Shown one piece after another: positions 30,890 through 40,483 of a DNA stretch of 64,000 nucleotides (positions are counted from its first letter, which is position 1; every line of letters begins with the position of its first letter). This DNA is from Streptomyces sp. TLI_053 (GTDB lineage Bacteria; Actinomycetota; Actinomycetes; Streptomycetales; Streptomycetaceae): NCBI RefSeq assembly GCF_900105395.1, contig NZ_LT629775.1, forward strand, positions 8,769,501 to 8,833,500. The letters are read 5' to 3'. The notes under the pieces are model-generated. The model had not been told where the DNA came from. It did not search any database and saw only the letters and a list, made by a program, of their open reading frames with translations. The position numbers and the translations under genes are program-made.

Positions 30890-33800
30890 GTGAGGCCACT
30901 CGCCGCTTTCGGTCCGTCCGTCGAGCGCAGGCTCGCCCAGTTGCTCGCCCTGCTGCTCGTCCTGCCCTCGCTCGTGCTCTCCGGAGCGGGGCCCGCCCAC
31001 GCCCAGAGCTGGACGGTGGAGGGGCAGAACGTGCCCTCCGCCTTCGACTGCGACCACCTCTACTACAGCAACTACCGCTCCGGCATGGAGTTCGCCAACG
31101 ACGCCGCCGGCGCCGCGAGCATCCGCAACACGGTGATCAGCAAGCGGGTCGGCAGCGGACTGCCGGACTACTGGTCGACGAACATGGCGATGGGCACCGA
31201 CCCCGACACCGGCCGGGTCGCCGCCTTCTACTCCAGCTACACCACCTCGAACCTCAAGCTCTACAAGCACGTCTCCGGCACCGACACGGTCACCGACCAG
31301 ATCGCCGGCGGCGCCACCCGCAACCTGCCGAGCGGGGTCAACTGGGGCGGCCTGGGCGCGAATCCGCGCACCGGGATGCTCTACGGCGCGCAGAACGGCG
31401 GCGCGCCCGTGCTGTTCGAGATGAACCTGGCGACCGGCGCGACCCGCACCTGGTCGCGCGGCAGCACCCTCACCTCCGTCCCGGCGAACGACCCGGTGTT
31501 CGCCTCCGGCACCCTGGTGCCGGACATCTTCGTCGACGTCGACGGCGGCGTGTACTACGGGATCGTCTACTCCGGCTCCACCTACATCTACCGGCTCGAC
31601 CCCGCCACCGGCACCACCGCCCAGGCCGTCCGGCTCACCGGCGCCGGCGCGAGCAACGGCTTCAACAACTACGGCATGGCCTTCTTCGACGGCGCCATCT
31701 ACCTGGGCTACTACGGCGGCGCGCTCTACCGCGCCGACCCTCGCACCGGCGTCTCGGTCCAGGTCGCCGGCGGCAACGCCCAGGACAACCAGACCGGGCG
31801 GATCAGCTCCGAGTCCGGCGGTTCCTGGCCGATCACCGACCTGGCCAGCTGCGCCGTCGCGCCCAACCTGACCTCCCGGCTGATGGTCGCCAAGACCTCC
31901 GACACCGCGACCGCCAAGCCGGGCGGCACCGTCCGCTACACCGTCACCGCCCGCAACGACGGCGCCGTGCCGGTCAGCGGGGCCGTGATCACCGACGACC
32001 TGACCGGCGTGCTGGACGACGCGGCCTACAACGGCGACGCGGCCGCCACCAGCGGCGGCAGCCCCACCGCGAACCAGCCGGTGTACGACCCCGCCGGCCG
32101 CACCCTGCGCTGGAGCGGGGACGTCGCGGCCGGGGCGACGGTGACTGTCACCTACTCCGTCAAGGTGGCGGACCCGCCGGGCGGGGACGGCGTCCTGCGC
32201 AACGCGGTGACCGTGCCCGACAGCAACTGCGGCGCGCTCTCCACCGACCCCGCCTGCACCACCGAGGTCCCGGTCGCCCGGCTGGCGATCCGCAAGTCCG
32301 TCACCCCCGAGGCCCCGCAGCCCGGCTCCACCGTCACCTGGACCGTCACCCTCGCCAACGACGGCGAGGCCGACTGGACCGGTGCCACCCTCACCGACGA
32401 CCTCACCGACGTGGTCGACGACGCCGTCTACAACAACGACGCCACCGCCCGCAACGCCGACGGCTCCGGCGCCGGTCCCGTCACCTGGACCCCCGCCGAC
32501 CGCACCCTGCGCTGGACCGGCACCGTCGCCCGCGGCGGCACCGTCACCGTCACCTACTCGGCGCGGATCGGCTCACCACCCGCCGGGAACAAACGCCTCA
32601 CCAACCGCGCGGTGGGCCCGGACGGCTCCAACTGCGCCGCGGGAAGCACCGATCCCGACTGCACGACGGACGAGACCATCAGCGGCCTGGTCGTCACCAA
32701 GAGCGTCTCCACCGCCTCCGCGAAACCCGGTGACACCGTCACCTACACCGTCACCGCCGAGAACACCGGCGGCGTCGCCCGCACCGGGGTCACCCTCACC
32801 GACGACCTCTCCGGACTGGTCGACGACGCCGACTACCGGGGCGACGCCACCGCCCGCAGCGGCGGCACGCCCACGCCCACCCAGCCCTCCTACGACGCCG
32901 GGGCCGCCCGGCTGACCTGGACCGGTGACATCGCGGTCGGACAGACGGTCGCCATCACCTACTCGGTCACCGTGCGGACGCCCCCGACCGGGGACAAGGT
33001 GCTGCGCAACGCCGTCACCGGCCCGACCGACTCCAGCTGCCCGCCCGGCAGCACCGACCCGTCCTGCGGCACCGAAACGCCGCTCGCCGCCCTGGTGATC
33101 GCCAAGACCGCCTCGGCCGCCACCGTCTCCGCCGGTGAGCAGCTGACCTGGACGGTCACCGTCACCAACACCGGCCGCGCCGCCTACCCCGGCGCCTCCT
33201 TCACCGACGACCTGACCGGCGTGCTGGACGACGCGAGCTGGGACGACGCCGTGACCGCCGGCTCCGGCACCACCTCCTTCGACCCGGTCGCCCGCCGCTT
33301 CGGCTGGCGCGGCGACGTTCCCGCGGGAGCCACCGTCACGGTCACCTACCGGGTCACCGTCGGCAGCCCGCCCGCCGGGGACAAGCGGCTGCGCAACGCC
33401 GTCACCGGCCCCGACGGCTCCAACTGTCCGGCGGGCAGCACCGATCCGGCCTGCGCCACCGAGACGGACGTCCGCTCGCTCAAGGTCGTCAAGAGCGGCA
33501 CCCCGGACAACCCGAAGACCGGCGACACCGTCACCTACACCCTGACCGTCACCAACGACGGCACCGCGCCCTACCCCGGCGCCACCCTCACCGACGACCT
33601 CACCGACGTGCTCGACGACGCCACCTGGAACGACACGGCGAGCGCCAGCACCGGCAGCACCGCCTTCGACCCCGGCAGCCGGATCCTCACCTGGACCGGC
33701 GACCTGGCCGTCGGCGCCACCGCCACCATCACCTACGGCGTCACCGTCACCAACACCGGCGACACCTACCTGCGCAACACCGCCACCGCCACCGACTCCA

Positions 33801-36712
33801 ACTGCCCGCCCGGCTCCACCGACCCGAACTGCCGGTCCGTCATCCCCCGCCCCACCCTCGCCGTCCGCAAGAGCGCCGCCCCCGCCGGCGCCCGCCCCGG
33901 CGAGACCGTCACCTACACCCTCACCGTCACCAACCTCAGCGCCGACGCCGACTACCGCGCGGCCACCGTCACCGACGACCTGACCGGCGTGCTCGACGAC
34001 GCCGTCTGGGACGGGGCGGTGACCTCCTCCGGCGGGTCGGCCGTGTTCGACCCCGCCACGAAGCGGCTCACCTGGACCGGCGACGTGGCCCGCTCCGCCA
34101 CGGTCACCGTCACCTACACCGTCACCGTCGCCAAGCCTCCGACCGGCGACAAGGTGCTGCGCAACGCCGTCACCGGCCCGACCGACTCCAGCTGCCCGCC
34201 CGGCAGCACCGACCCGTCCTGCGGCACCGTGACCCCGCTCGCCACCCTGGCGATCGCCAAGATCTCCGTCCCGGCCGAGGCCAGGCCCGGCGAGCGGATC
34301 ACCTGGACCGTCACCGTCACCAACACCGGCCGCGCCACCTACCGCGGCGCCTCCTTCACCGACGACCTGAGCGGGGTCCTCGACGACGCCGTCTGGGACG
34401 ACGCGGTGACCGCCTCCACCGGGACCGCCACCTTCGACGCCGCCGCCCGGCGGCTCAGCTGGACCGGCGACCTGCCCCAGGAAGCCTCCGCCACCGTCAC
34501 CTACAGCGTGACCGTCGCCTCCCCGCCCACCGGGGACCACCGGCTGCGCAACGCCGTCACCGGCCCCGACGGCTCCAACTGCCAGGCGGGCAGCACCGAT
34601 CCGGCCTGCACGACGGAGACCCTGGTCGCCCGGCTGGTCCTCACCAAGACCGCCGACCCCGCCACCGCGCGCCCCGGCGGCAAGGTCACCTGGACCGTCA
34701 CCGCCGCCAACCCCGGCACCGCCCCCTACCCGGGCGCCTCCTTCACCGACGACCTGAGCGGCGTCCTCGACGACGCCACCTGGAACGACGACGCGACCGC
34801 CACCCTCGGCACCGTCGAGCGCCGCGCCGAGCGGCTGCACTGGAGCGGCGACCTCCCCGCCGGAGCCAGGGCCACCATCACCTACAGCGTGACCGTCGGC
34901 AGCCCGCCCGCCGGGGACAAGGTGCTGCGCAACGCCGTCACCGGCCCCACCGACTCCACCTGCGAAGGCAGTTGCGGGACGGAAACCCCCGTCGCCGAGC
35001 TCGTGATCCGCAAGACCGCCGACCCGGCCGACCCGGTGCCCGGGGGCCGCGTCACCTACACCGTCCGCCTCACCAACCCCGGCACCGTCACCTACACCGG
35101 CGCCACCGTCCGTGACGACCTGAGCGGCGTCCTCGACGACGCCACCTGGAACGACGACGCCCGGGCGACCTCCGGCACCCCGACCTACACCCGGCCGGTG
35201 CTCGGCTGGACCGGGGACGTCGCCCCCGGCACCCCCGTCGTCATCACCTACAGCGTGACCGTCGGCAGCCCGCCCGCCGGGGACAAGGTGCTGCGCAACG
35301 CCGTCACCGGCCCCACCGACTCCACCTGCGAGGGGGACTGCGGCACCGTCACCCCGCTGCCCGCCCTGCGGATCGAGAAGAGCGGAGCCCCCAAGGACGT
35401 CAAGGCCGGGGACACCGTCACCTACACCGTCACCGTCACCAACACCGGCGAGGCCCCGTACCCCGGCGCCTCCTTCCGGGACGACCTGAGCGGCGTCCTC
35501 GACGACGCCACCTGGAACGGTGACGCCCGGGCGGACACCGGCACCGTCGACTACGCCGCGCCCGTCCTCACCTGGACCGGCACCCTCGCCAAGGGGGAGC
35601 GGGCCACCGTCACCTACCGCCTGACCGCCACCCTCGCCGGCGACCAGCGGCTCACCAACACCGTCACCGCGAGCGGCTCCAACTGCGAGGCCGGCTCCAC
35701 CGACCCCGCCTGCCGGGAGATCCTCCCCGCGCCGCTGCTGCGGGTCCGCAAGTCGGCCGCCCCCGCGGTCGCCACCCCCGGCGGCACCGTCGCCTACACC
35801 CTCACCGTCACCAACACCGGCAGCACCGCCTACCGCAACGCCTCCGTCTCCGACGACCTGGCGGGGGTGCTCGGCAACGCCACCTGGAACGGCGACGCCC
35901 GGGCGGACACCGGCACCGTCGGCTACGCCGCACCCGTCCTCACCTGGACCGGCACCCTGGACGCCGGGGCGACCGCCACCGTCGGCTACTCCGTCACCGT
36001 CGTCCGTGAACCCACCGGCGACAAGACCCTCCGCAACGCCGTCACCAGCCCCGACCGCACCAACTGCCCGCTGCCGATGGGCGACCGACGGCGGGCGGCG
36101 GTCGACCCCGACTGCGCCACCGTCACGCCCGTCCGCTCGCTGCGGCTCACCAAGACCGCCGCGCCCACCGAGGTCCGCCCCGGCGGGACGGTCGGCTACC
36201 GCGTCACCGTCGTCAACACCGGCGCCGCCGCGTACGAGGACGCCTCGTTCACCGACGACCTGAGCGGGGTGCTGGACGCCGCCGTCTGGAACGGCGACGC
36301 CCGGGCGGACGGCGGCACGCTCGACTGGAGCGCGCCCCGGCTCGCCTGGCACGGGACCCTGGCCGTCGGACGGACCGTCACCGTCACCTACTCGGTCACC
36401 GTCCGGACCGACCTCACCGGGACGCGCACGCTGCGCAACGCGGTCACCTCCGGGACGCCGGGTGCCAACTGCGAGGACCCGTCGGAGCCCGGCTGCGGGA
36501 CCGACACGCCCGTGCGGCCGCCGGTCGAGCCGCCGGTGGTCCCGCCGGTCGTGCCGCCCGTGGTGCCGCCGGTGGTGCCGCCGGTGGTGCCCCCGGTCGA
36601 GCCGCCGGTGCTCCCGCCGACGGGAAGCCGGGCGATCGACCTGCTGCCGGCCGTCGCCGCGCTGCTCACCCTCGGCGTCGCCCTGACCGTGCTGCGCCGC
36701 CGGACCGACTGA
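30890..36712 (+). CDS. Giant cell-wall-anchored surface protein with twelve DUF11-like repeats (LPPTG)
   Basis: The 1940-residue protein has a signal peptide (about 1-39, ending GPAHA) and an N-terminal beta-rich domain (about 40-325, DUF6923-like by appearance). Twelve tandem repeats of about 125-132 residues follow, then a Pro/Val spacer and a sorting signal: LPPTG (1908-1912), a hydrophobic segment and the tail RRRTD. Each repeat keeps a Lys in its first strand (VAKTS, IRKSV, LTKTA), an Asp-rich segment (DDLSGVLDDA) and an Asn near its end (LRNAV). Most have an SNC...C pair at the junction. The Lys/Asp/Asn set suggests intramolecular isopeptide bonds, as in Gram-positive pilins. Sortase should attach it to peptidoglycan. 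The GTG follows AGGAG. Confidence 0.88.
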   Translation: MRPLAAFGPSVERRLAQLLALLLVLPSLVLSGAGPAHAQSWTVEGQNVPSAFDCDHLYYSNYRSGMEFANDAAGAASIRNTVISKRVGSGLPDYWSTNMAMGTDPDTGRVAAFYSSYTTSNLKLYKHVSGTDTVTDQIAGGATRNLPSGVNWGGLGANPRTGMLYGAQNGGAPVLFEMNLATGATRTWSRGSTLTSVPANDPVFASGTLVPDIFVDVDGGVYYGIVYSGSTYIYRLDPATGTTAQAVRLTGAGASNGFNNYGMAFFDGAIYLGYYGGALYRADPRTGVSVQVAGGNAQDNQTGRISSESGGSWPITDLASCAVAPNLTSRLMVAKTSDTATAKPGGTVRYTVTARNDGAVPVSGAVITDDLTGVLDDAAYNGDAAATSGGSPTANQPVYDPAGRTLRWSGDVAAGATVTVTYSVKVADPPGGDGVLRNAVTVPDSNCGALSTDPACTTEVPVARLAIRKSVTPEAPQPGSTVTWTVTLANDGEADWTGATLTDDLTDVVDDAVYNNDATARNADGSGAGPVTWTPADRTLRWTGTVARGGTVTVTYSARIGSPPAGNKRLTNRAVGPDGSNCAAGSTDPDCTTDETISGLVVTKSVSTASAKPGDTVTYTVTAENTGGVARTGVTLTDDLSGLVDDADYRGDATARSGGTPTPTQPSYDAGAARLTWTGDIAVGQTVAITYSVTVRTPPTGDKVLRNAVTGPTDSSCPPGSTDPSCGTETPLAALVIAKTASAATVSAGEQLTWTVTVTNTGRAAYPGASFTDDLTGVLDDASWDDAVTAGSGTTSFDPVARRFGWRGDVPAGATVTVTYRVTVGSPPAGDKRLRNAVTGPDGSNCPAGSTDPACATETDVRSLKVVKSGTPDNPKTGDTVTYTLTVTNDGTAPYPGATLTDDLTDVLDDATWNDTASASTGSTAFDPGSRILTWTGDLAVGATATITYGVTVTNTGDTYLRNTATATDSNCPPGSTDPNCRSVIPRPTLAVRKSAAPAGARPGETVTYTLTVTNLSADADYRAATVTDDLTGVLDDAVWDGAVTSSGGSAVFDPATKRLTWTGDVARSATVTVTYTVTVAKPPTGDKVLRNAVTGPTDSSCPPGSTDPSCGTVTPLATLAIAKISVPAEARPGERITWTVTVTNTGRATYRGASFTDDLSGVLDDAVWDDAVTASTGTATFDAAARRLSWTGDLPQEASATVTYSVTVASPPTGDHRLRNAVTGPDGSNCQAGSTDPACTTETLVARLVLTKTADPATARPGGKVTWTVTAANPGTAPYPGASFTDDLSGVLDDATWNDDATATLGTVERRAERLHWSGDLPAGARATITYSVTVGSPPAGDKVLRNAVTGPTDSTCEGSCGTETPVAELVIRKTADPADPVPGGRVTYTVRLTNPGTVTYTGATVRDDLSGVLDDATWNDDARATSGTPTYTRPVLGWTGDVAPGTPVVITYSVTVGSPPAGDKVLRNAVTGPTDSTCEGDCGTVTPLPALRIEKSGAPKDVKAGDTVTYTVTVTNTGEAPYPGASFRDDLSGVLDDATWNGDARADTGTVDYAAPVLTWTGTLAKGERATVTYRLTATLAGDQRLTNTVTASGSNCEAGSTDPACREILPAPLLRVRKSAAPAVATPGGTVAYTLTVTNTGSTAYRNASVSDDLAGVLGNATWNGDARADTGTVGYAAPVLTWTGTLDAGATATVGYSVTVVREPTGDKTLRNAVTSPDRTNCPLPMGDRRRAAVDPDCATVTPVRSLRLTKTAAPTEVRPGGTVGYRVTVVNTGAAAYEDASFTDDLSGVLDAAVWNGDARADGGTLDWSAPRLAWHGTLAVGRTVTVTYSVTVRTDLTGTRTLRNAVTSGTPGANCEDPSEPGCGTDTPVRPPVEPPVVPPVVPPVVPPVVPPVVPPVEPPVLPPTGSRAIDLLPAVAALLTLGVALTVLRRRTD
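31860..36520 (+). repeat. Twelve tandem ~0.38-kb coding repeats
   Basis: These are DNA repeats underlying the twelve DUF11-like modules of the surface protein. Conserved blocks encode TVTYTVTVTNTG, DDLSGVLDDA and GDKVLRNAVTGP. Several blocks are almost identical between modules 3, 6, 8 and 9, suggesting ongoing recombination. Confidence 0.85.
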
Positions 36713-36730
36713 CGGGAGGGCGCGGAGGAC

Positions 36731-36760
36731 GGGGCCGGGTGGGCGTGCTCACCCGGCCCC
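36731..36760 (+). terminator. Terminator-like hairpin after the surface protein
   Basis: An 11-bp stem, GGGGCCGGGTG with CACCCGGCCCC, and an 8-nt loop lie 18 nt after the stop codon. There is no U-tract. Confidence 0.7.
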
Positions 36761-36886
36761 CGCCGTTCGGCCGGGGGCCCGGTCCTCCGGACGGAGCGAC
36801 GATCACCCCCTGGGGAGGAGGCGCGGCCGCGCGGCCGTTGCGATCCTGGAGCCGGCGGCCCGACGGCCGGGCCGGGAGGGGGCACC

Positions 36887-38287
36887 ATGACGAGTGTTCG
36901 GGTACGGACGGGCCTTCCGCGGCGCGGACGGTTCGGGGCACGGCTCGCCGCTGTCGCGCTGGCCGGCACCACCGTTCTCGCGGTCGCCCCGGCCTCGGCC
37001 GCGGCGACCGGCGGCGAGGGCGGCCGGGCGGAGCGCCGGCCCCGCGTCGACGCGCAGCGGGAGTTGCGGGACCTCGTGGAGCACGGCGGGACGACCGCCG
37101 CGCTGGCCGAGATCCGCGGCGTCGGCCGCTCCCCGTGGCGGGGCGCCGCCGGGGTGTCCGACCTGGCCACCGGGCAGCCGGCCCGGCCGGACGGACGGTT
37201 CCGGATCGGCAGCGTGACCAAGTCCTTCGTGGCGACCGTGGTGCTGCAACTGGTCGGGGAGGGGCGGCTCGGACTGGACGACCCGGTCGAGCGGTACCTG
37301 CCGGGGGTGGTCCCCAACGGGGGCGCGATCACCGTCCGGCAACTGCTGAACCACACCAGCGGCGTGTTCAACCACACCGAGGACGAGCGGTTCCTGATCC
37401 GGACCCGGGCCGACCTGGAGGACTACGCGTACGGGAGGTGGCGCTACCGGACGTACCGGCCGGAGCAGCTCGCCGCCGTGTCCGCCGAGCACCCGCCGTA
37501 CTTCGCCCCGGGCGCGGGCTGGCACTACTCCAACACCGGCTACGTGCTCGCCGGGATGATCGTCCGGAAGGTGACCGGCCGGTCCTGGCAGCAGGAGGCG
37601 GACCGCCGGATCGTCCGGCCGCTGCACCTGGACGACACGGTCTTCCCGGTGTCCGGGACCGGCTTCGGCGGGCCGCACGCCCACGCGTACCTCGACATGC
37701 CCGCCGGTCCGGCCGACATCACCCGGCTCGACCCGTCCGTGGTGGACGCGTCCGGCAGCGGTGTCTCCACCACGTCCGACCTCGACCGTTTCCACGCCGC
37801 GCTGTTCGGTGGGAGGCTGCTGCGGCCCGCCGAGACCGCGGCGCTCAAGGACACCGTGGCGACCACGGTGGCGGGCCTGCGGTACGGGCTCGGCGTGGTC
37901 CGGATCGACCTGGGACCGGGCTGCGAGGCCGCCTGGGGCCACGACGGCAGCCTGGCCGGCTGGAGCACCCTGCTGCTCGGAAGCGGGGACGGGAAGCGGC
38001 AGTTCGCGCTGTCGACCAACCCGTTCGTCGGCAAGGACGGGTCGGGGGGCACGGAACCGATCGGCTCGATCATCGCCAAGACGCTGTGCGAGCCGGGTGC
38101 CGGTGCAGATGCCGGTGTGGGTGTGGGTGTGGGTGTGGGTGTGGGTGTGGGTGCCGGTGCGGGCGTGGATGCGGGCGCCGGTGCGGGTGGTCCGGCGGCT
38201 GCGGCACCGGTGCCGCAGCCGTTCCCGGGGACGCTTCCGCGCACCGGCCCGGACCTCCCGCTGCCCGACCTCGTCAGCCGGTCATGA
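36887..38287 (+). CDS. Secreted serine hydrolase, beta-lactamase/DD-peptidase fold
   Basis: The 466-residue exported penicillin-binding-like enzyme has a signal peptide (about 1-39) and then the class C beta-lactamase/DD-carboxypeptidase motifs SVTK (S109, K112), YSN (Y214-N216) and HDG (H352). It may trim peptidoglycan or act as an esterase. The C-terminal 65 residues are low-complexity Gly/Val/Ala (from GGTGTG hexamers at 38112-38155) and end in FPGTLPRTGPDLPLPDLVSRS. This contains an LPRTG like a sortase signal but without the hydrophobic segment and basic tail. The ATG follows GGGAGGGGG. The last 14 bp overlap the convergent phosphoesterase gene. Confidence 0.88.
   Translation: MTSVRVRTGLPRRGRFGARLAAVALAGTTVLAVAPASAAATGGEGGRAERRPRVDAQRELRDLVEHGGTTAALAEIRGVGRSPWRGAAGVSDLATGQPARPDGRFRIGSVTKSFVATVVLQLVGEGRLGLDDPVERYLPGVVPNGGAITVRQLLNHTSGVFNHTEDERFLIRTRADLEDYAYGRWRYRTYRPEQLAAVSAEHPPYFAPGAGWHYSNTGYVLAGMIVRKVTGRSWQQEADRRIVRPLHLDDTVFPVSGTGFGGPHAHAYLDMPAGPADITRLDPSVVDASGSGVSTTSDLDRFHAALFGGRLLRPAETAALKDTVATTVAGLRYGLGVVRIDLGPGCEAAWGHDGSLAGWSTLLLGSGDGKRQFALSTNPFVGKDGSGGTEPIGSIIAKTLCEPGAGADAGVGVGVGVGVGVGAGAGVDAGAGAGGPAAAAPVPQPFPGTLPRTGPDLPLPDLVSRS
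38112..38155 (+). repeat. Hexanucleotide repeat GGTGTG
   Basis: About six to seven tandem GGTGTG units encode GVGVGVGVGV in the tail of the serine hydrolase. Length changes by whole units keep the frame. Confidence 0.85.
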
Positions 38288-40292
38288 ACTCCTTCACCCG
38301 CAGGGCCCGCCGCACGACCCGGACGTCGCCGATGTACCCGTGGAACACCTTGTCCAGCACTCCCGCGTACGCGTAGCCGCCCACCATCCAGGGGCGTCCG
38401 AGGGTGGCGAGTCCCACGGCCGGGGTCGCCGGGTTGCGGGCCACCTCGCAGCCGTCCACGTACATCCGGCTGAACTTCCCGTCGTTGACGACCGCGACGT
38501 GCCACCAGCGGTCCAGCGGCAGCTGGTGACCCCAACACGTGGACGCCCCGGTCTGGTTGACCGGGTAGACACACCACTGGAGCGCGGGCGCCTCGGAGAG
38601 GCTGAGCGTCACGACGGGTTCGTCGGCATCCGTGCCGGGGCCGCTCCGGCCCGCCTCGGCCGCCGTTCCCCAGCGGCTGAGCAGGGCGGACCAGCGGCTC
38701 CGGCCGGAGTCCCAGTCGGCGGGCAGCTTGCAGAACGCCTCGACGGTGAAGCCGCGTTCGAAGGTCTCCCGGTTCAGCGGGGCGTTGGGCGCGGTCTGCA
38801 GATAGGTGCCGCGCACCGGCGAGCGGGTGCCCTTGAACAGGAGGCTGCCGTGGCCCGGCTGGTCCGGGTGGTGCTCGGAGGACCAGGTGAGGCCGCCGTC
38901 CGGAGTACCCGGGGCGCTCTGCGGGAACAGGTCGTTGCCCTGCCCCGTCAGGTCCTTGACGACCTGCCGGGCCGTGACCGGGGTGCCGTCGCCGCTGCCG
39001 CCGTCGAAGCGCCAGTAGGCCGCGGTGTCCCGGACCAGCAGGTCGGACGCCCGGCGGGCGGGGCGCGCCGGGACGGGCGCGAAGCCCGAGAAGCGCCGGT
39101 CGAAGTCGATCGAGAGCGAGAAGCGGTCCACGTCCGAGGTCAGTTCGACCTGCTGCGCGGCCAGGGTGTTGCGCTCCTCGGCCGCGATCTCCTGGATCCA
39201 CGGCGAGTAGGTCGACACGTCGACGGTGTTGCGGTCCAGGTCGAAGCGGTACGCCCGGATCATCGCGGCGCCGCCGTAGTAGCGGTCCTGGTAGTTGGTG
39301 ATGTGCACGTGCACGTCGTGACCGGCCTTGTTGGTCAGTACCGTCCGGCCGGGCGGCCAGTAGTGGCCGTTGACGGTCAGGAAGATCTGGTCGTTGGCGC
39401 TGATCAACCGCTCCCAGAGCTGCCGGCCGTAGTCGGACAGCTCGGCCCGGCCGGCGTCGTCGGCGTACGCGAGCTCGTGGGTGGTGAGGACCACCGGCAC
39501 CTTCGGGTTGGCGGCGATGACGGCGTTGGCCCAGGCGAAGCCCGCGTCGGAGAGTCGCCAGTCCAGCGAGAGCAGCATCCACGGGCGGCCGCCGGCCGTG
39601 ACGATGTGGCAGGTGTTGTAGCCGTCCGGGCTGGAGCTGTGGTACCCGGAGGTGCGGGCGGCCCGGGCCGGGCCGAAGGTCTCCAGGTAGGGCGTGCTGC
39701 CGCGCCGGTCGTCGGTGGAGGAGCGGATGTCGTGATTTCCGGCGAGCACGCCGTAGGCCGCGCCGGCGTCGTCCAGCAGGCCGAACACCTTGCTCACGGC
39801 GGCGAACTCGGTGGCCAGTCCGTTCTCGGTGACATCGCCGAGATGGGCCAGGAAGACGATGTTGTCGTCCGTCCCGTCCTCCCGGTTGACCCCGCCGTCG
39901 AGCACGTGGCGGAGCGCGGCCTCGACCGGGGCCGGGTGGATCCGGTCCTGGTCGAACAGGTACTGGGTGTCCGGCATGACGACGAGGGTGAACCGGCGGG
40001 CGTCCGGGTCGGGCTGCCAACGCTGCTTCCCGGCCGGCTTCTTGGCCTTCCCCGGTGCGGCGGCGGACGGGTCGGACCCGGCGGCGGTGCCGGGCGCGCC
40101 GGCCGGTCCGGGGCCGGCCGCGTGGGCGGGCGCCGCGCCGAGCAGGCCGAGCCCGGCCGTGCCCACCCCGGCGCCCAACAGGCCGGCGCCGCGCAGGAAC
40201 CGGCGACGTCCGGCCGCGGCGGGCCCGTCGCCGTCGAGTTCGGCGGTGCGCGGGCACTCGCAGGGATGTCCGGACTCGTGGTTGTCGTGCAT
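38274..40292 (-). CDS. Tat-exported metallophosphoesterase with C-terminal LamG-like domain
   Basis: The 672-residue protein has a twin-arginine signal (GRRRFLRGAGLLGAG, about residues 28-42). A calcineurin-like phosphoesterase domain follows (about 98-370) with PDTQYLF, GDVTE, GNHD, TTHE and NGHYWPPG. A LamG/concanavalin-like domain closes the protein (about 440-665; YWRFDGGSGDG, VYVDGCEV-like strands). It is folded before export and probably binds a carbohydrate-rich surface while hydrolysing a phosphoester; the substrate is unknown. The stop lies inside the end of the convergent serine hydrolase gene. It is not homologous end-to-end to the phosphoesterase at 724 but shares its catalytic fold. 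Confidence 0.88.
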   Translation of the reverse strand: MHDNHESGHPCECPRTAELDGDGPAAAGRRRFLRGAGLLGAGVGTAGLGLLGAAPAHAAGPGPAGAPGTAAGSDPSAAAPGKAKKPAGKQRWQPDPDARRFTLVVMPDTQYLFDQDRIHPAPVEAALRHVLDGGVNREDGTDDNIVFLAHLGDVTENGLATEFAAVSKVFGLLDDAGAAYGVLAGNHDIRSSTDDRRGSTPYLETFGPARAARTSGYHSSSPDGYNTCHIVTAGGRPWMLLSLDWRLSDAGFAWANAVIAANPKVPVVLTTHELAYADDAGRAELSDYGRQLWERLISANDQIFLTVNGHYWPPGRTVLTNKAGHDVHVHITNYQDRYYGGAAMIRAYRFDLDRNTVDVSTYSPWIQEIAAEERNTLAAQQVELTSDVDRFSLSIDFDRRFSGFAPVPARPARRASDLLVRDTAAYWRFDGGSGDGTPVTARQVVKDLTGQGNDLFPQSAPGTPDGGLTWSSEHHPDQPGHGSLLFKGTRSPVRGTYLQTAPNAPLNRETFERGFTVEAFCKLPADWDSGRSRWSALLSRWGTAAEAGRSGPGTDADEPVVTLSLSEAPALQWCVYPVNQTGASTCWGHQLPLDRWWHVAVVNDGKFSRMYVDGCEVARNPATPAVGLATLGRPWMVGGYAYAGVLDKVFHGYIGDVRVVRRALRVKEFMTG

Positions 40293-40483
40293 GGTTCGCT
40301 CCCGGAAGTGGTGTGGTCCCCGACCGTAGGCACCGGGTCTGGTCGGAGATCATCGGCCGGGCCACGCCCCGCTGAACAGCGGCCGAACCCGTCGGGGCGG
40401 GGCCGGGGCGGGGGCGGGGCGGTGCGCGGGTCGGTGGTCGGGGTGCTGCTCGGGACGGCTTCCGGGAGCCGTCGGAGCGGCCG

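Noticed and set aside
32573..36352. 1259-codon minus-strand frame opposite the surface protein
   Set aside because: It is an antisense image of the DUF11-like repeats, with Gly/Val/Asp-rich sequence and no recognisable motif.
38112..38287. Frameshift in the serine hydrolase tail that might restore a sortase signal
   Set aside because: The other two frames after LPRTG do not give a hydrophobic helix plus basic tail, so no frameshift is proposed.
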